64,000 nucleotides of DNA from Cardiobacteriaceae bacterium TAE3-ERU3 (GTDB taxonomy: Bacteria; Pseudomonadota; Gammaproteobacteria; Cardiobacteriales; Cardiobacteriaceae): the NCBI GenBank assembly GCA_019218315.1, contig JAHUUI010000001.1:1-64000 (forward strand), given 5' to 3'. The notes under the pieces were generated by a model that had not been told where the DNA came from, made no database searches, and saw nothing but the letters and a program-made list of their open reading frames with translations. Positions 19,037-29,241 of the stretch are shown here, piece after piece (within the stretch, counting starts at the first letter, position 1; the number at the start of each line of letters is the position of its first letter). The position numbers and the translations under genes were made by a program.

Positions 19037-20896
19037 TCACATCTTTAATTTAGGCTGTTCTTTGCGCAGCATGAAAAATTCAACCAATGCTCGAGTGACG
19101 TAAATCGCTGAGAACATCGAGGTAATGACCCCAACTGACAGCGTCACCGCAAATCCCTTAATCGGGCCTGCGCCAAAGCTAAACAGCAAAATAGCGACAA
19201 TCAACGTGGTCACGTTCGCATCAACAATGGTAGAGAATGCGTTATCAAAGCCGCAACGCACCGCTTCTTTTACACTCATCCCTTCACGCAACTCTTCTCT
19301 AATACGCTCATATATCAGCACGTTAGCATCAACAGCCATACCCAAAGTTAGAATAATACCGGCGATACCAGGCAAAGTTAGGGTTGCACCAAGTGCAGAC
19401 ATCAGCGCCACCAATAAAATAATATTCGCAGCCAGCGCTATATCAGCAAATACGCCCATTTTTCGGTAATAAATCAGCATGAATAACGCAACCAACATTA
19501 ACCCGAGCATTGAAGCCTGCATACCCTGCTCGATATTTTGCTTACCAGCACTCGGGCCAATGGTGCGTTCTTCAACGATATACACGGGCGTTGTCAATGA
19601 ACCAGCACGCAGTGTTGCAGCCAGTTTATTGGCACGTGATACAGGCTCAACGCCAGTAATCTGGAAGTTCTTAGAGAATTGCCCTTGAATCGTTGCCGAG
19701 TTAACGACAAATTCTTTCTTTTCAACCGTAGTTTCCGTGCCACCATCAGCAGTCGCCTTGGTCACCGGCAAGTATTCGACATACATGGTTGCCATTGGCT
19801 TCTTCAGGTTCTCACGGGTAATGCGCGACATGATTGCGCCACCAGCGGAATCTAGAACAACGTTAACTTGTGGACGACCGTCCTGCCCGTAACCAGCACT
19901 GGCATCAACGATATGCTCACCACTCATGATCACACGGCGCTTGAGCAAAATTGGTTGACCATCTTCAAAATAGGCAAGCTTGGTACCGAATGGTGCACGC
20001 CCCGTGTGTACTGCTTTAGCAAGGTCACCTTTTTCATCAACCAGATAGAATTCCAGTGTGGCTGTAGAGCCGAGAATTTCTTTGGCACGAGCAACGTCCT
20101 GAATACCGGGTAATTGAATCAGAATGCGGTCATCACCAACCACCTGAATTGACGGCTCGGCAACGCCAAGGCTATCAACTCGGCCAGCCATCTGCATGCG
20201 GTTTTGCTCTGCCGCTTTACGCTTGGCTGCAGCAATACCTTCATCCGTGTAGCGCAAGTCAATGCCATACAAACCATCAGCTTCTGTATCAATACGTTCG
20301 ACATCAGCAGGCAAAACAGCAAATAGCGCATTGAGTGCTCGGCTGCGTGTCGCATCATCTGCGAAATACAACACAGCGCCACCTTGTGGTGCCACCTCAT
20401 GGCGGTCGATATTGATGCCTTCATCACCCAACGTTGAAGTAGCAAGATCAATCAATTCGGCACTTTTCTGCTCAAATAATTGCTGAGAATCAACCTGTAA
20501 CAGAAAAGACACCCCACCGCGCAAGTCCAAGCCAAGGTTCATTGGCGTTAAGCCCGCATCTTGCATCCACTGCGGTGCATCTGAAAGCAAGTTAATCGCC
20601 ACCACGGTATCTGGATAAGCTTCGCTTAAGCGATCACGTGCAGCAATTTGCTTGTCCGTATCGGGGAATAGGAAAGAAAGCGTTTGGCCATTTTGCTCCC
20701 AGCGTAATGGCGAAAGATTCTCTTGCTCGAGTGTTTGGGTAATGGCCGTCACAGAAGAAGCAGCTTCCTCAGTCGTTTCAAACTGCATCTGAACAGCCGG
20801 GCTTTTGCCGAACCAATTCGGCAAGGCAAAAAAGAGCCCCGCCACGAGTACAACCGCAATCAGTGCGTACTTCCAGCGTGCAAAGGGTTTAGGCAT
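19037..20896 (-). CDS. secD: Protein translocase subunit SecD
   Basis: A 619-residue SecD with an N-terminal helix (about 9-27) and a large periplasmic domain opening with the GLDLRGGVSFLLQV signature. A second periplasmic segment follows, and the six-helix membrane domain runs from about 450 to 605, with AVDANVLIYERIREE and VDANVTTLIVAILLFSFG. AGGA lies 7 nt before the ATG. Gene order tgt-yajC-secD-secF is the classical one, and spacing to secF is 7 nt. Confidence 0.96.
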   Translation of the reverse strand: MPKPFARWKYALIAVVLVAGLFFALPNWFGKSPAVQMQFETTEEAASSVTAITQTLEQENLSPLRWEQNGQTLSFLFPDTDKQIAARDRLSEAYPDTVVAINLLSDAPQWMQDAGLTPMNLGLDLRGGVSFLLQVDSQQLFEQKSAELIDLATSTLGDEGINIDRHEVAPQGGAVLYFADDATRSRALNALFAVLPADVERIDTEADGLYGIDLRYTDEGIAAAKRKAAEQNRMQMAGRVDSLGVAEPSIQVVGDDRILIQLPGIQDVARAKEILGSTATLEFYLVDEKGDLAKAVHTGRAPFGTKLAYFEDGQPILLKRRVIMSGEHIVDASAGYGQDGRPQVNVVLDSAGGAIMSRITRENLKKPMATMYVEYLPVTKATADGGTETTVEKKEFVVNSATIQGQFSKNFQITGVEPVSRANKLAATLRAGSLTTPVYIVEERTIGPSAGKQNIEQGMQASMLGLMLVALFMLIYYRKMGVFADIALAANIILLVALMSALGATLTLPGIAGIILTLGMAVDANVLIYERIREELREGMSVKEAVRCGFDNAFSTIVDANVTTLIVAILLFSFGAGPIKGFAVTLSVGVITSMFSAIYVTRALVEFFMLRKEQPKLKM

Positions 20897-21002
20897 GGGG
20901 AAATCCTGACAATAGTATCAACAAAAAAGAGGCAATCAGAATACTCTGCTTGCCTCAACATATCAGTGATCAGTACTGACCACTGCGTGTAACCGACAAG
21001 CG

Positions 21003-21374
21003 TTAATCTTGTACCGTCTCGTCATTACTCGCCGCTGGAGCAGACAAGCTGGCTTTAATGCTGCCCTTAGGCAGAACCTGAGTCACGAAGTTACGCTGAA
21101 TACGAACAACTGTATTTTTAGCAATTTCAAGATCAACTGCTTGCTCATCCAGAGCAACGATACGCCCCATCAGACCACCACCAGTCATGATCTCATCGCC
21201 TTTACCCAGTGCTTCAACCATCTTGCGGTGCTCTTTGACACGCTTTTGCTGTGGGCGGATCATCAAAAACCAAATGATTGCAAATAAACCAACCATCATC
21301 ACCAGCTGAATCATACCACCACCAGCTTGACCAGCTGCGGCTTCTTGAGCGTGAGCTTCCTGAATAAAAAACAT
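21003..21374 (-). CDS. yajC: Preprotein translocase subunit YajC
   Basis: A small single-pass inner-membrane partner of SecDF. The transmembrane helix is at about residues 21-40 (IQLVMMVGLFAIIWFLMI), followed by RPQQKRVKEHRKM and the family segment GDEIMTGGGLMGRIV. The length is 123 residues. TTAGGAG lies a few bases before the ATG. It lies between tgt and secD. Confidence 0.96.
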   Translation of the reverse strand: MFFIQEAHAQEAAAGQAGGGMIQLVMMVGLFAIIWFLMIRPQQKRVKEHRKMVEALGKGDEIMTGGGLMGRIVALDEQAVDLEIAKNTVVRIQRNFVTQVLPKGSIKASLSAPAASNDETVQD

Positions 21375-21469
21375 TTGTATCTCCTAAATAAACAATCAAA
21401 AGGCGCATTATATACCTTAACGCCACCGGTAACCATGCTCGCCCGCATGACTAACTATATAGACGCTAA

Positions 21470-22594
<1,125 letters not shown>

Positions 22595-22644
22595 TCATCA
22601 TCTTCGCGCAAAAAGCGAAGATTATAGCTCAAGCTGTACACAAG

Positions 22645-22675
22645 CAATAAAAAAGGAAGGCCGAAGCCTTCCTTT
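22645..22675 (-). terminator. Terminator with UUCG tetraloop after the peptidoglycan-binding gene
   Basis: AAAGGAAGGC (22652-22661) pairs with GCCTTCCTTT (22666-22675). Read on the minus strand the loop is TTCG, a very stable tetraloop, and the stem is followed by a T-rich tail (22645-22654 complement). It lies 24 nt after the stop at 22699. Confidence 0.88.
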
Positions 22676-22698
22676 ATATTGCTATGACAAAATTCAGA

Positions 22699-23703
22699 TC
22701 AACGATTGATACCTAATGAATCAAGTGTTTCCATAGTCACGCCACCAACACCAAGGTTGTTATCACGCTGGTATTTTTCTAGTGCACGGGTTGTTGAAGG
22801 GCCTAGAGCGCCATCAACCACACCAGCTTTGTAACCTTGAGCATTCAGAGCACGCTGAACTTCTTCAATGGTGCCCTTGTTTACAGTATTTTCACACAGA
22901 ACTTTCTCCCAACGCATTTGCGCATCGGAAATCTTATCGTAAACAGTCACTTCTGCATACTCAGCAGGGATCTCTTTACGAACTTCCTCGGCTTCTTTAA
23001 CCAGCTTCTTGACGCGAACAGTTTCATATTCAGCTTCATAAGGAACTTTCTTAACTTCAGCTGGTTGATCAATAACCTGCTTCTGTACAGTCACGTATTT
23101 TGCTTCTACAGGCGTTTCTTTAACTTGAACGTCTTCCTGAACAACGTGCTTGGTAATGGTGCTGTTTTCTGCAGGCACTTCAACCAAACGCAGGACTTCG
23201 CCACCATTACCAGCTACGCCACCAGTTGCATTCTGTGGTGCCATATAAGCTGGCTTGGAGAGTACTTCTTCTGTTACTTCAGCAAACTGCGGTTCAATAA
23301 CTTCTTTCTCAACGACTGCTGGCTCAATTTCGATTTCTTCTTCGATGGTTTTATAGGTTGCAGGAACAACTTCAAGGCGCTCACCAGCTGGCTTGATCAT
23401 GACCTGCTCTTCAACCCATTCATACTCGGCAGGGATCACTTCAATCGTTTCAGAAGCTTCTTTGACAGTTACTTGCTCAGTTTTTGCTTCAAACTGGGCT
23501 GGCACGATAACCAACGCTTGACACTCACCAGCTGAGGCTTGAGGTACGCTCAAGGTATTGAGGGTATCATGACGCTCAGAATTTTGGGCTGAAACTGCAG
23601 CATCAGTCTCTTCATTAGCCTGGTTTTCGTTCTGCGTCTGTGCGTGAACCAAAGTTGTAATTGCACCGGCTACTAAAAGTGCCGACATTTTACGCTTCAT
23701 CAT
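22699..23703 (-). CDS. Secreted protein with VPAxY repeats and C-terminal peptidoglycan-binding domain
   Basis: I do not recognise a named gene. From the ATG at 23703 (AGGAG 9 nt upstream) the product is 334 residues. A signal peptide spans about residues 1-21 (ends VHA). A degenerate repeat region at about 65-265 has six or more units of the pattern V-x-P-A-x-Y/F-x-x-V-x-x-x-V, for example VVPATYKTIEEEIEIEPA and IPAEYAEVTVYDKI. The C-terminus (about 277-334) is a PG_binding_1 domain: EVQRALNAQGYKAG, VDGALGPSTTRALEKYQ. The repeats are rich in Val, Glu and Lys and look like extended beta elements. It is presumably a periplasmic, cell-wall-attached structural protein. It has its own terminator. 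Confidence 0.8.
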   Translation of the reverse strand: MMKRKMSALLVAGAITTLVHAQTQNENQANEETDAAVSAQNSERHDTLNTLSVPQASAGECQALVIVPAQFEAKTEQVTVKEASETIEVIPAEYEWVEEQVMIKPAGERLEVVPATYKTIEEEIEIEPAVVEKEVIEPQFAEVTEEVLSKPAYMAPQNATGGVAGNGGEVLRLVEVPAENSTITKHVVQEDVQVKETPVEAKYVTVQKQVIDQPAEVKKVPYEAEYETVRVKKLVKEAEEVRKEIPAEYAEVTVYDKISDAQMRWEKVLCENTVNKGTIEEVQRALNAQGYKAGVVDGALGPSTTRALEKYQRDNNLGVGGVTMETLDSLGINR

Positions 23704-23796
23704 AAACAGCTTCTCCTGTTCTTGTGTATATCTCAAAAGAGCGGCGTCCGTTAATTGGGCGCCATTCAACTTATAATCGTTGCTAATTTTACCGTA

Positions 23797-24216
23797 TCAG
23801 CGGACAACCATCACAGTTTTATTACTGTAACGCGAAACCCTTGCAGCATTAGGCCCTAATCCGCCCCCACTACCTGGCTTGGTCGCATTAATCACGATCA
23901 AATCCACTTCTCGCTCATCAGCAAGACGATTGATTTCCTCATAAATCGTCCCGTGAGCAATGATGTGCTTGACTTTTGCATCTTTTGGAAAATGCGTTTC
24001 ACTGAATTCATGCAGCTTTAGTCTTGCTGCTTCAATCATTTGTTTATCATAATCTTTTGGCAAAAACGAAGACACGAAGCCCGCACTAACCGGAGGTACG
24101 ACACTAACCAGCTGATACTGAGTATTTTCATCACCAATACTCAGAGCCATAGCCACAACTCGGGCTGCACGGCTTTCATGCATCAAGTCCACCGCAACCA
24201 TTATTTTCTCAAACAT
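23797..24216 (-). CDS. UspA-family universal stress protein next to a TRAP transporter
   Basis: A 139-residue single-domain Usp fold starting MFEKIMVAVDLMHES. The C-terminal nucleotide-site region is NATKPGSGGGLGPNAARVS, close to the ATP-binding pattern of the family. It begins 36 nt after the TRAP permease stop on the same strand, so it is probably co-transcribed. In Halomonas the TeaABC TRAP transporter is encoded with a UspA-like regulator, TeaD; a regulatory role for this protein is inferred by that analogy. Confidence 0.88.
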   Translation of the reverse strand: MFEKIMVAVDLMHESRAARVVAMALSIGDENTQYQLVSVVPPVSAGFVSSFLPKDYDKQMIEAARLKLHEFSETHFPKDAKVKHIIAHGTIYEEINRLADEREVDLIVINATKPGSGGGLGPNAARVSRYSNKTVMVVR

Positions 24217-24252
24217 TTCTATATCCTTATTTAATGAAGCAGAAACAAATTA

Positions 24253-26910
24253 TTAAGCCATTACAGCTGTTTTTTCTCTGCGGCGAATACGCTTTCTTTG
24301 CCACCATGCCAATAGCAGTAATAAAGCGATACCAGGAATATACATCCACTCTTTAGCTAAGTTACCACGTACAGGTAGTGTTGCGCCAAGTAACTGCTGA
24401 TCCCAATCAAGGCCAACGTCTTGAGCTGGAGAATCGAACGCAACATCATCTATCGTTAAGGCTTTATCGTAAGTCTCACCGTCAAACGTTACTGAGTGAG
24501 GATCATCTAGCAGAGTAAGACCAAGCTTCTCCATACGCTCTTCACCTGTCGCACCCTCAGGAATTTCCAGCTTGGCATAGAAAGAAATTTCTTTGCCATA
24601 TGGACTAACCCCTTTGACATGCAACATCAAATCATCTCCAACCGGCGCCTTAGCAACATCCTGAACCAAATTAACTGGCTCGACTTGCTTGGTACTTGGC
24701 GAAATATAATCCATGAAGAAACCAGGGCGGAACAGCATGAAGGTTGCGAGCAATAAAAGCAGTGTTTCCCAAATGCGGTTCTTATCAAAGAACCAGCCCA
24801 TGGTCGCGGCTGTAAATGCCAGCATGGCTATCGTTGCAACCACAAAAATCAGCATCCCATGCCAGAAATCGACGCCGATCAACAGCAAATCTGTATTAAA
24901 GATGAACAAGAACGGCAATAAAGCAGTACGCAGGCTGTAATAGAAAGCAACCAACCCCGTCTTGATCGGGTCACCTCCAGAAACTGCGGCTGCGGCAAAT
25001 GAGGCCAAACCAACAGGTGGGGTCACATCTGCCATGATACCGAAGTAGAACACAAACAAATGGACGGCGATCAAAGGTACAACCAAACCATTTTGACGCC
25101 CCACTTCCACAATAACTACAGCCATCAAAGAAGAGACCACGATATAGTTTGCGGTAGTTGGCAAGCCCATACCCAAAATCAAGCTAAACACCGCCACCAT
25201 ACCGAGCATGATGATCAAGTTACCGCCAGAAAGAGTTTCAATGATATTGGAAAGCTGAACGCCAAAACCGGTCAAAGCAACAACGCCGACGATGATACCT
25301 GCAGTTGCAGTCGCGATACCTATGCCGATCATATTGCGCGCGCCCATCTCAAGTCCTTGCTTAAGGTCACACAGCCCTGACTTGAAGCCCTGCTTTAACT
25401 CACCGCTTCCACGGAAAAAGCTGATCAATGGACGCTGGGTCAGCTGAATCACGACCAAAGCCATCGTCCCCCAAAATGCTGAAAGGCCTGGCGACAAACG
25501 CTCAACCATCAGACACCAAATAAGCACGACTACCGGCAGCAAATAATGCAGACCCGCATTAACCGTCGGCTTGACCGATGGCAGCTTGACCATTTCTTCA
25601 TCCGGGTCATCCATATGTAGATCCGGGAATTTGGCCACACGCCAAATCAGGCCGACATAAACCACAGCAAGGAAAGCGCATACGATGGTAAATGCCGCAT
25701 CAGGCGCAACGTCTTTAATCCAGCCAAGGCCATATTTAACTGCAAAGTAAATCAGGCAGATGGCGATGAACGTCCCAATTGCGCGCAATAACGACACCAA
25801 CAACGGATTTGGCTTATCAGCACGAGGCAAGCCGAGTAGATTTTGCTTACATGCTTCAAGGTGAACGATATAAACCAAAGCAATATAAGAGATAACAGCC
25901 GGCAAGAATGCGTGCATGATCAATTCGTTATACGGCATCCCGACATATTCAATCATCAGGAATGCGGCCGCCCCCATAACTGGCGGCATAATTTGTCCGT
26001 TTACCGAAGAAGCAACCTCAACTGCACCGGCTTTTTCGGCCGAAAAGCCAACGCGCTTCATCATTGGAATGGTAAATGTTCCGGTGGTAACCACGTTTGC
26101 AATCGACGAACCGGAAATCAAGCCAGTCAGCCCTGACGCAACTACGGCTGCTTTTGCAGGCCCTCCACGGAAGTGCCCCAGATATGCGAAAGCCGTTTGG
26201 ATGAAATAGTTACCAGCGCCTGCTTTATCGAGCAATGCGCCGAATAGGACAAACAGGAAGACGTATTTTGTCGATACGCCCAAAGCAACGCCAAATACCC
26301 CTTCGGTGGTGATCCATTGCTGATTGATAATTTGGCTGATTGAACCACTCTTATGCGCAATCATCCAATCAAATGGCAAAAACTGACCAAAGTAGTTATA
26401 GAGCAAAAACAGTGTGGCAATGATAACCAGTGGCAAACCCAAGCTACGACGCGTTGCTTCAAGTAAGAGCAGCAAGCCCAAGCAACCGACGATCAAATCC
26501 TGCGTATTAGGCGCACCAACACGACTAACGATGCCGTCATAGAAGAACAAGTAATAAGACGCCAGAAAAGTGCCAACAATAGCAAGCAGCCAATCTATAC
26601 CGGGAATACGGTTTTTAGGCGAGCTTGCGAATGCTGGATACGAAAGAAATGCCAGAAACATGGCAAACGCCAAGTGAATTGAGCGCGCGCGCGTATCATC
26701 AACCACCACATTGATGTTATTCAAGCCGGCATGATTAAGCCAGCCCTGGAAGGTAAACGGCAATGGTGATGCATAGTATATTTGGAAAAGTGACCACAAG
26801 ATCGCCACCCATACAATTACCTGCCGAGCAATCCCGGATGGATTTCGCCCCCCTGTATCCGTCGATGCGACCAAATCTTCCAGATCAGGGACTTGCGTCT
26901 TCTGTGTCAT
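24253..26910 (-). CDS. TRAP transporter fused permease (DctQM type) with DUF3394 tail
   Basis: An inner-membrane fused small and large permease of a TAXI-class TRAP transporter, driven by an ion gradient. The N-terminal four-helix part spans about residues 28-165. The 12-helix DctM part follows, with GLISGSSIANVVTTGTF and the second repeat GMGLPTTANYIVVSSL. After the last DctM helices a soluble segment (about 730-850) and a final helix with a basic tail (WWQRKRIRRREK) match the DUF3394 extension of long TRAP permeases. The length is 885 residues. It lies downstream of the binding-protein gene, separated by 132 nt with paired hairpins, and upstream of uspA. Confidence 0.93.
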   Translation of the reverse strand: MTQKTQVPDLEDLVASTDTGGRNPSGIARQVIVWVAILWSLFQIYYASPLPFTFQGWLNHAGLNNINVVVDDTRARSIHLAFAMFLAFLSYPAFASSPKNRIPGIDWLLAIVGTFLASYYLFFYDGIVSRVGAPNTQDLIVGCLGLLLLLEATRRSLGLPLVIIATLFLLYNYFGQFLPFDWMIAHKSGSISQIINQQWITTEGVFGVALGVSTKYVFLFVLFGALLDKAGAGNYFIQTAFAYLGHFRGGPAKAAVVASGLTGLISGSSIANVVTTGTFTIPMMKRVGFSAEKAGAVEVASSVNGQIMPPVMGAAAFLMIEYVGMPYNELIMHAFLPAVISYIALVYIVHLEACKQNLLGLPRADKPNPLLVSLLRAIGTFIAICLIYFAVKYGLGWIKDVAPDAAFTIVCAFLAVVYVGLIWRVAKFPDLHMDDPDEEMVKLPSVKPTVNAGLHYLLPVVVLIWCLMVERLSPGLSAFWGTMALVVIQLTQRPLISFFRGSGELKQGFKSGLCDLKQGLEMGARNMIGIGIATATAGIIVGVVALTGFGVQLSNIIETLSGGNLIIMLGMVAVFSLILGMGLPTTANYIVVSSLMAVVIVEVGRQNGLVVPLIAVHLFVFYFGIMADVTPPVGLASFAAAAVSGGDPIKTGLVAFYYSLRTALLPFLFIFNTDLLLIGVDFWHGMLIFVVATIAMLAFTAATMGWFFDKNRIWETLLLLLATFMLFRPGFFMDYISPSTKQVEPVNLVQDVAKAPVGDDLMLHVKGVSPYGKEISFYAKLEIPEGATGEERMEKLGLTLLDDPHSVTFDGETYDKALTIDDVAFDSPAQDVGLDWDQQLLGATLPVRGNLAKEWMYIPGIALLLLLAWWQRKRIRRREKTAVMA

Positions 26911-26953
26911 GTTCGTTTCCTTAATGGTTTGTTATTATTTACTGTTTCATGCT

Positions 26954-27012
26954 GGCTGCTTGATTAGAAGCAGTATCTGCGCCTAATCAAGCAGCCGGAC
27001 AATGCCGGCTGC
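26954..27012 (-). promoter_or_regulatory. Two mutually exclusive hairpins between TRAP binding protein and permease genes
   Basis: Stem B pairs GGCTGCTTGATTAG (26954-26967) perfectly with CTAATCAAGCAGCC (26983-26996). Its loop carries a further GCAG-TAT-CTGC stem. Stem A pairs GCAGCCGG (26991-26998) with CCGGCTGC (27005-27012) across 6 nt. The two share bases 26991-26996, so they cannot form together. No U-tract follows on the minus strand, so this is more likely an mRNA-stability or processing element, or an attenuator, than a terminator. Such elements commonly let binding protein exceed permease; that reading is inference. Confidence 0.7.
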
Positions 27013-27042
27013 CAAATCTCAAGATTTCAATCAAAATTGAAA

Positions 27043-28008
27043 TTATTTGATCCAACCTTGCTCTTTGTAGTAACGCTCAGCACCCGGGTGCAGTGGAGCT
27101 GAAAGTGCATTACTGATCATTTCTTCCTGCTTGAGGTTTTCAAATGCTGGGTGGAGCTTCTTGAAGCGATCAAAGTTTTCAAATACCGTCTTGGTGATTT
27201 CATAAACGGTATCATCAGGTACGTCTGCAGAAGTGACCAATGTCGCATATACACCAAATGTTTCTGTGTCATCAGGTGTACCGTCGTACATGCCACCTGG
27301 AATAGTTACCTTGGCAAAATAAGGATTGTCAGCGACGAGCTTGTCAACACCTTCACCTGTCACACTCACCAAATGAGAAGCACAAGAAGCTGCTGCTTCT
27401 TTGATTGCACCTGAAGGGTGGCCAACAGTGTAAGAAATGGCATCAAGGTTATTGTCACACAGTGCTGAAGCCATTTCAGCTGGCTTTAACTCAGACGCAA
27501 CAGCAAATGGGTTTTCGCCCCAATCATTTGCTTCGACCAATACGTCCATAGTCGTACGCGTACCTGAACCAGGGTTACCGATATTAACGCGCTTACCTTT
27601 CAGATCATCAAAAGAGCTAATGTTCGCGTCAGTACGCGCTACAACGGTAAACGGCTCTGGGTGTACAGAGAAAACTGAGCGCAGATTTTCGTTTTTCTTG
27701 CCCTCAAACTCACCCTCACCATTGTACGCACGGTACTGTGAGTCAGATTGAACGATGCCCATTTGGCGTTCGCCAGCTTCTAAAGCATTGAGGTTATCAA
27801 CTGAACCGCCGGTAGATGGCGCATTACACTTGATGCCTGTTTCTTGGGTATTGCGGTTAACCAGCTTACAAACTGATTGACCAACAACATAATAAACCCC
27901 AGTTTGACCACCAGTACCAATGGTAACGATCTGACCTTCTTGAGCAACAGCGGTATAGCTCAGTGCTACAGCGGAAGCGAGCAGACTGGCTTTAAAAAAA
28001 TGACGCAT
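27043..28008 (-). CDS. TAXI-family TRAP transporter substrate-binding protein
   Basis: A periplasmic solute receptor for the fused permease downstream. The frame is open further upstream, but GGAG 5 nt before the ATG at 28008 gives the start MRHFFKASLLASAVALSYTA, a clear signal peptide cut near AVA-QE. The mature part shows the TAXI features: VTIGTGGQTGVYYVVG at the N-terminus, the Cys pair region SVCKLVNRNTQETGIKC, and GKRVNIGNPGSGTRTTMDVL. The length is 321 residues. The substrate is unknown; studied TAXI systems take glutamate or other dicarboxylates. It is divergent from gluQ. Confidence 0.92.
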   Translation of the reverse strand: MRHFFKASLLASAVALSYTAVAQEGQIVTIGTGGQTGVYYVVGQSVCKLVNRNTQETGIKCNAPSTGGSVDNLNALEAGERQMGIVQSDSQYRAYNGEGEFEGKKNENLRSVFSVHPEPFTVVARTDANISSFDDLKGKRVNIGNPGSGTRTTMDVLVEANDWGENPFAVASELKPAEMASALCDNNLDAISYTVGHPSGAIKEAAASCASHLVSVTGEGVDKLVADNPYFAKVTIPGGMYDGTPDDTETFGVYATLVTSADVPDDTVYEITKTVFENFDRFKKLHPAFENLKQEEMISNALSAPLHPGAERYYKEQGWIK

Positions 28009-28123
28009 AATATCTCCTACTTGGTTAATCGGCGCGCACCGCATTATATTCGCAATACGTTGCACTATTTTTTGTTTTACCATTAAGCAATCACGTCACG
28101 CAAGTATCAATACTACAACAACC

Positions 28124-29026
28124 ATGTATTCACCCACCCCTACAGTATCTAAATATATTGGTCGGTTTGCGCCAACACCTAGTGGCGCACTACATTTTGG
28201 CTCTTTGATTGCGGCGCTTGGCAGCTATCTTGACGCACGCGCCCACCATGGACAATGGCTACTGCGCATTGAAGATGTTGATCGTGTGCGCAGCAGTATG
28301 CGCCATGCCATAGACATCCAAGCCACTCTTGCTGCGTTTGGGCTCACTTGGGATGGTGAAATCCGCACACAAAGCAGGCATATTGATGAGTACTTAACAA
28401 TCCTTGAAACACTGAAAGATCAGCTCTACCCTTGTGGCTGCAGCCGTAAAATGTGGCATGCAGTCGCAAAAATGGGCGAACTCGGCCCAATTTACCCGGG
28501 GACTTGTCGCCAACATCCATTCACTACCCTATCACCACAAGACGCAGCTATCCGCCTCAAGCTACCAGCTCAAACAATCACTTTTTACGATCGGCTTCTG
28601 GGTAGCTGCCAATATCACCTGCAAGATGACATTGGCGACCCAATACTGCGTCGCCGTGATGGTGATATTGCTTACGCACTTGCCGTCACGATAGACGATG
28701 CTCTCCAAGGCATTACTGATATTGTACGAGGGCAAGACCTTACTGCAGCAACAGCCATACAGCTGTATTTACAGCAATGCCTTGGCTATAAGACCCCACG
28801 CTATCTTCATCTACCTCTGGCACTAGACGAACACGGCAGAAAACTCAGCAAACAAAATCACGCCCACCCGGTGGACAGATCAGACCCGCTGCCTGCGCTA
28901 CAATCTGCGTTAACTTTTTTAGGGTTGGAAACGGCACCTTACCGAAATACCAATGACTTATTAAAATGGGCCACCGTGCACTGGTACGAAAAATACGCCA
29001 ATAGGGATTCTCAATCCTACAATTAA
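28124..29026 (+). CDS. gluQ: Glutamyl-Q tRNA(Asp) synthetase
   Basis: A GluRS paralogue lacking the anticodon-binding domain; it puts glutamate on queuosine-34 of tRNA(Asp). The class I HIGH element is ALHFG within FAPTPSGALHFGSL, and the KMSKS counterpart is KLSKQNHA near residue 245. A zinc-type cluster CGCSRKMW with a later Cys (YPGTC) fits the family. The length of 300 residues agrees. No clear Shine-Dalgarno precedes the ATG. It depends on queuosine made by tgt, which is also present here. It is divergent from the TAXI gene. Confidence 0.93.
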   Translation: MYSPTPTVSKYIGRFAPTPSGALHFGSLIAALGSYLDARAHHGQWLLRIEDVDRVRSSMRHAIDIQATLAAFGLTWDGEIRTQSRHIDEYLTILETLKDQLYPCGCSRKMWHAVAKMGELGPIYPGTCRQHPFTTLSPQDAAIRLKLPAQTITFYDRLLGSCQYHLQDDIGDPILRRRDGDIAYALAVTIDDALQGITDIVRGQDLTAATAIQLYLQQCLGYKTPRYLHLPLALDEHGRKLSKQNHAHPVDRSDPLPALQSALTFLGLETAPYRNTNDLLKWATVHWYEKYANRDSQSYN

Positions 29027-29162
29027 GAGTATCGCTTCATTAAGAGCTTATAAAGCAGCGCAACTCATAGCCATAAAAAATACTAATAATTACACTTTTA
29101 TCAATTCAAAGACATAGAGTGTACCTTTACTACGCCCCCTGCTTTTGTAAAGCAAAGCGCCC

Positions 29163-29191
29163 TTGCGCTTGTCCTCTCAGTCAACTATATT
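29163..29191 (+). promoter_or_regulatory. Candidate promoter of acs
   Basis: TTGCGC (29163-29168), a 17-nt spacer and TATATT (29186-29191) lie about 50 nt before the acs start. A small AAGCGC-CCTT-GCGCTT hairpin overlaps the -35. The match is good but untested. Confidence 0.4.
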
Positions 29192-29241
29192 AACCTGATA
29201 CTATCAATCTGACTGAATCTACCTAAATCATGGAGGCTATG

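Noticed and set aside
22837-23535. A 232-codon frame opposite the peptidoglycan-binding gene
   Set aside because: Phe/Asn-rich antisense product without a ribosome-binding site. The minus-strand gene has a signal peptide and a recognisable domain.
26954-26996. The long TRAP intergenic hairpin as a rho-independent terminator
   Set aside because: No U-tract follows on the minus strand, and the permease and uspA genes lie directly downstream.
29027-29241. A small RNA in the gap between gluQ and acs
   Set aside because: Only one 6-bp hairpin is present, and it overlaps the acs -35. No terminator or recognisable RNA family is seen.
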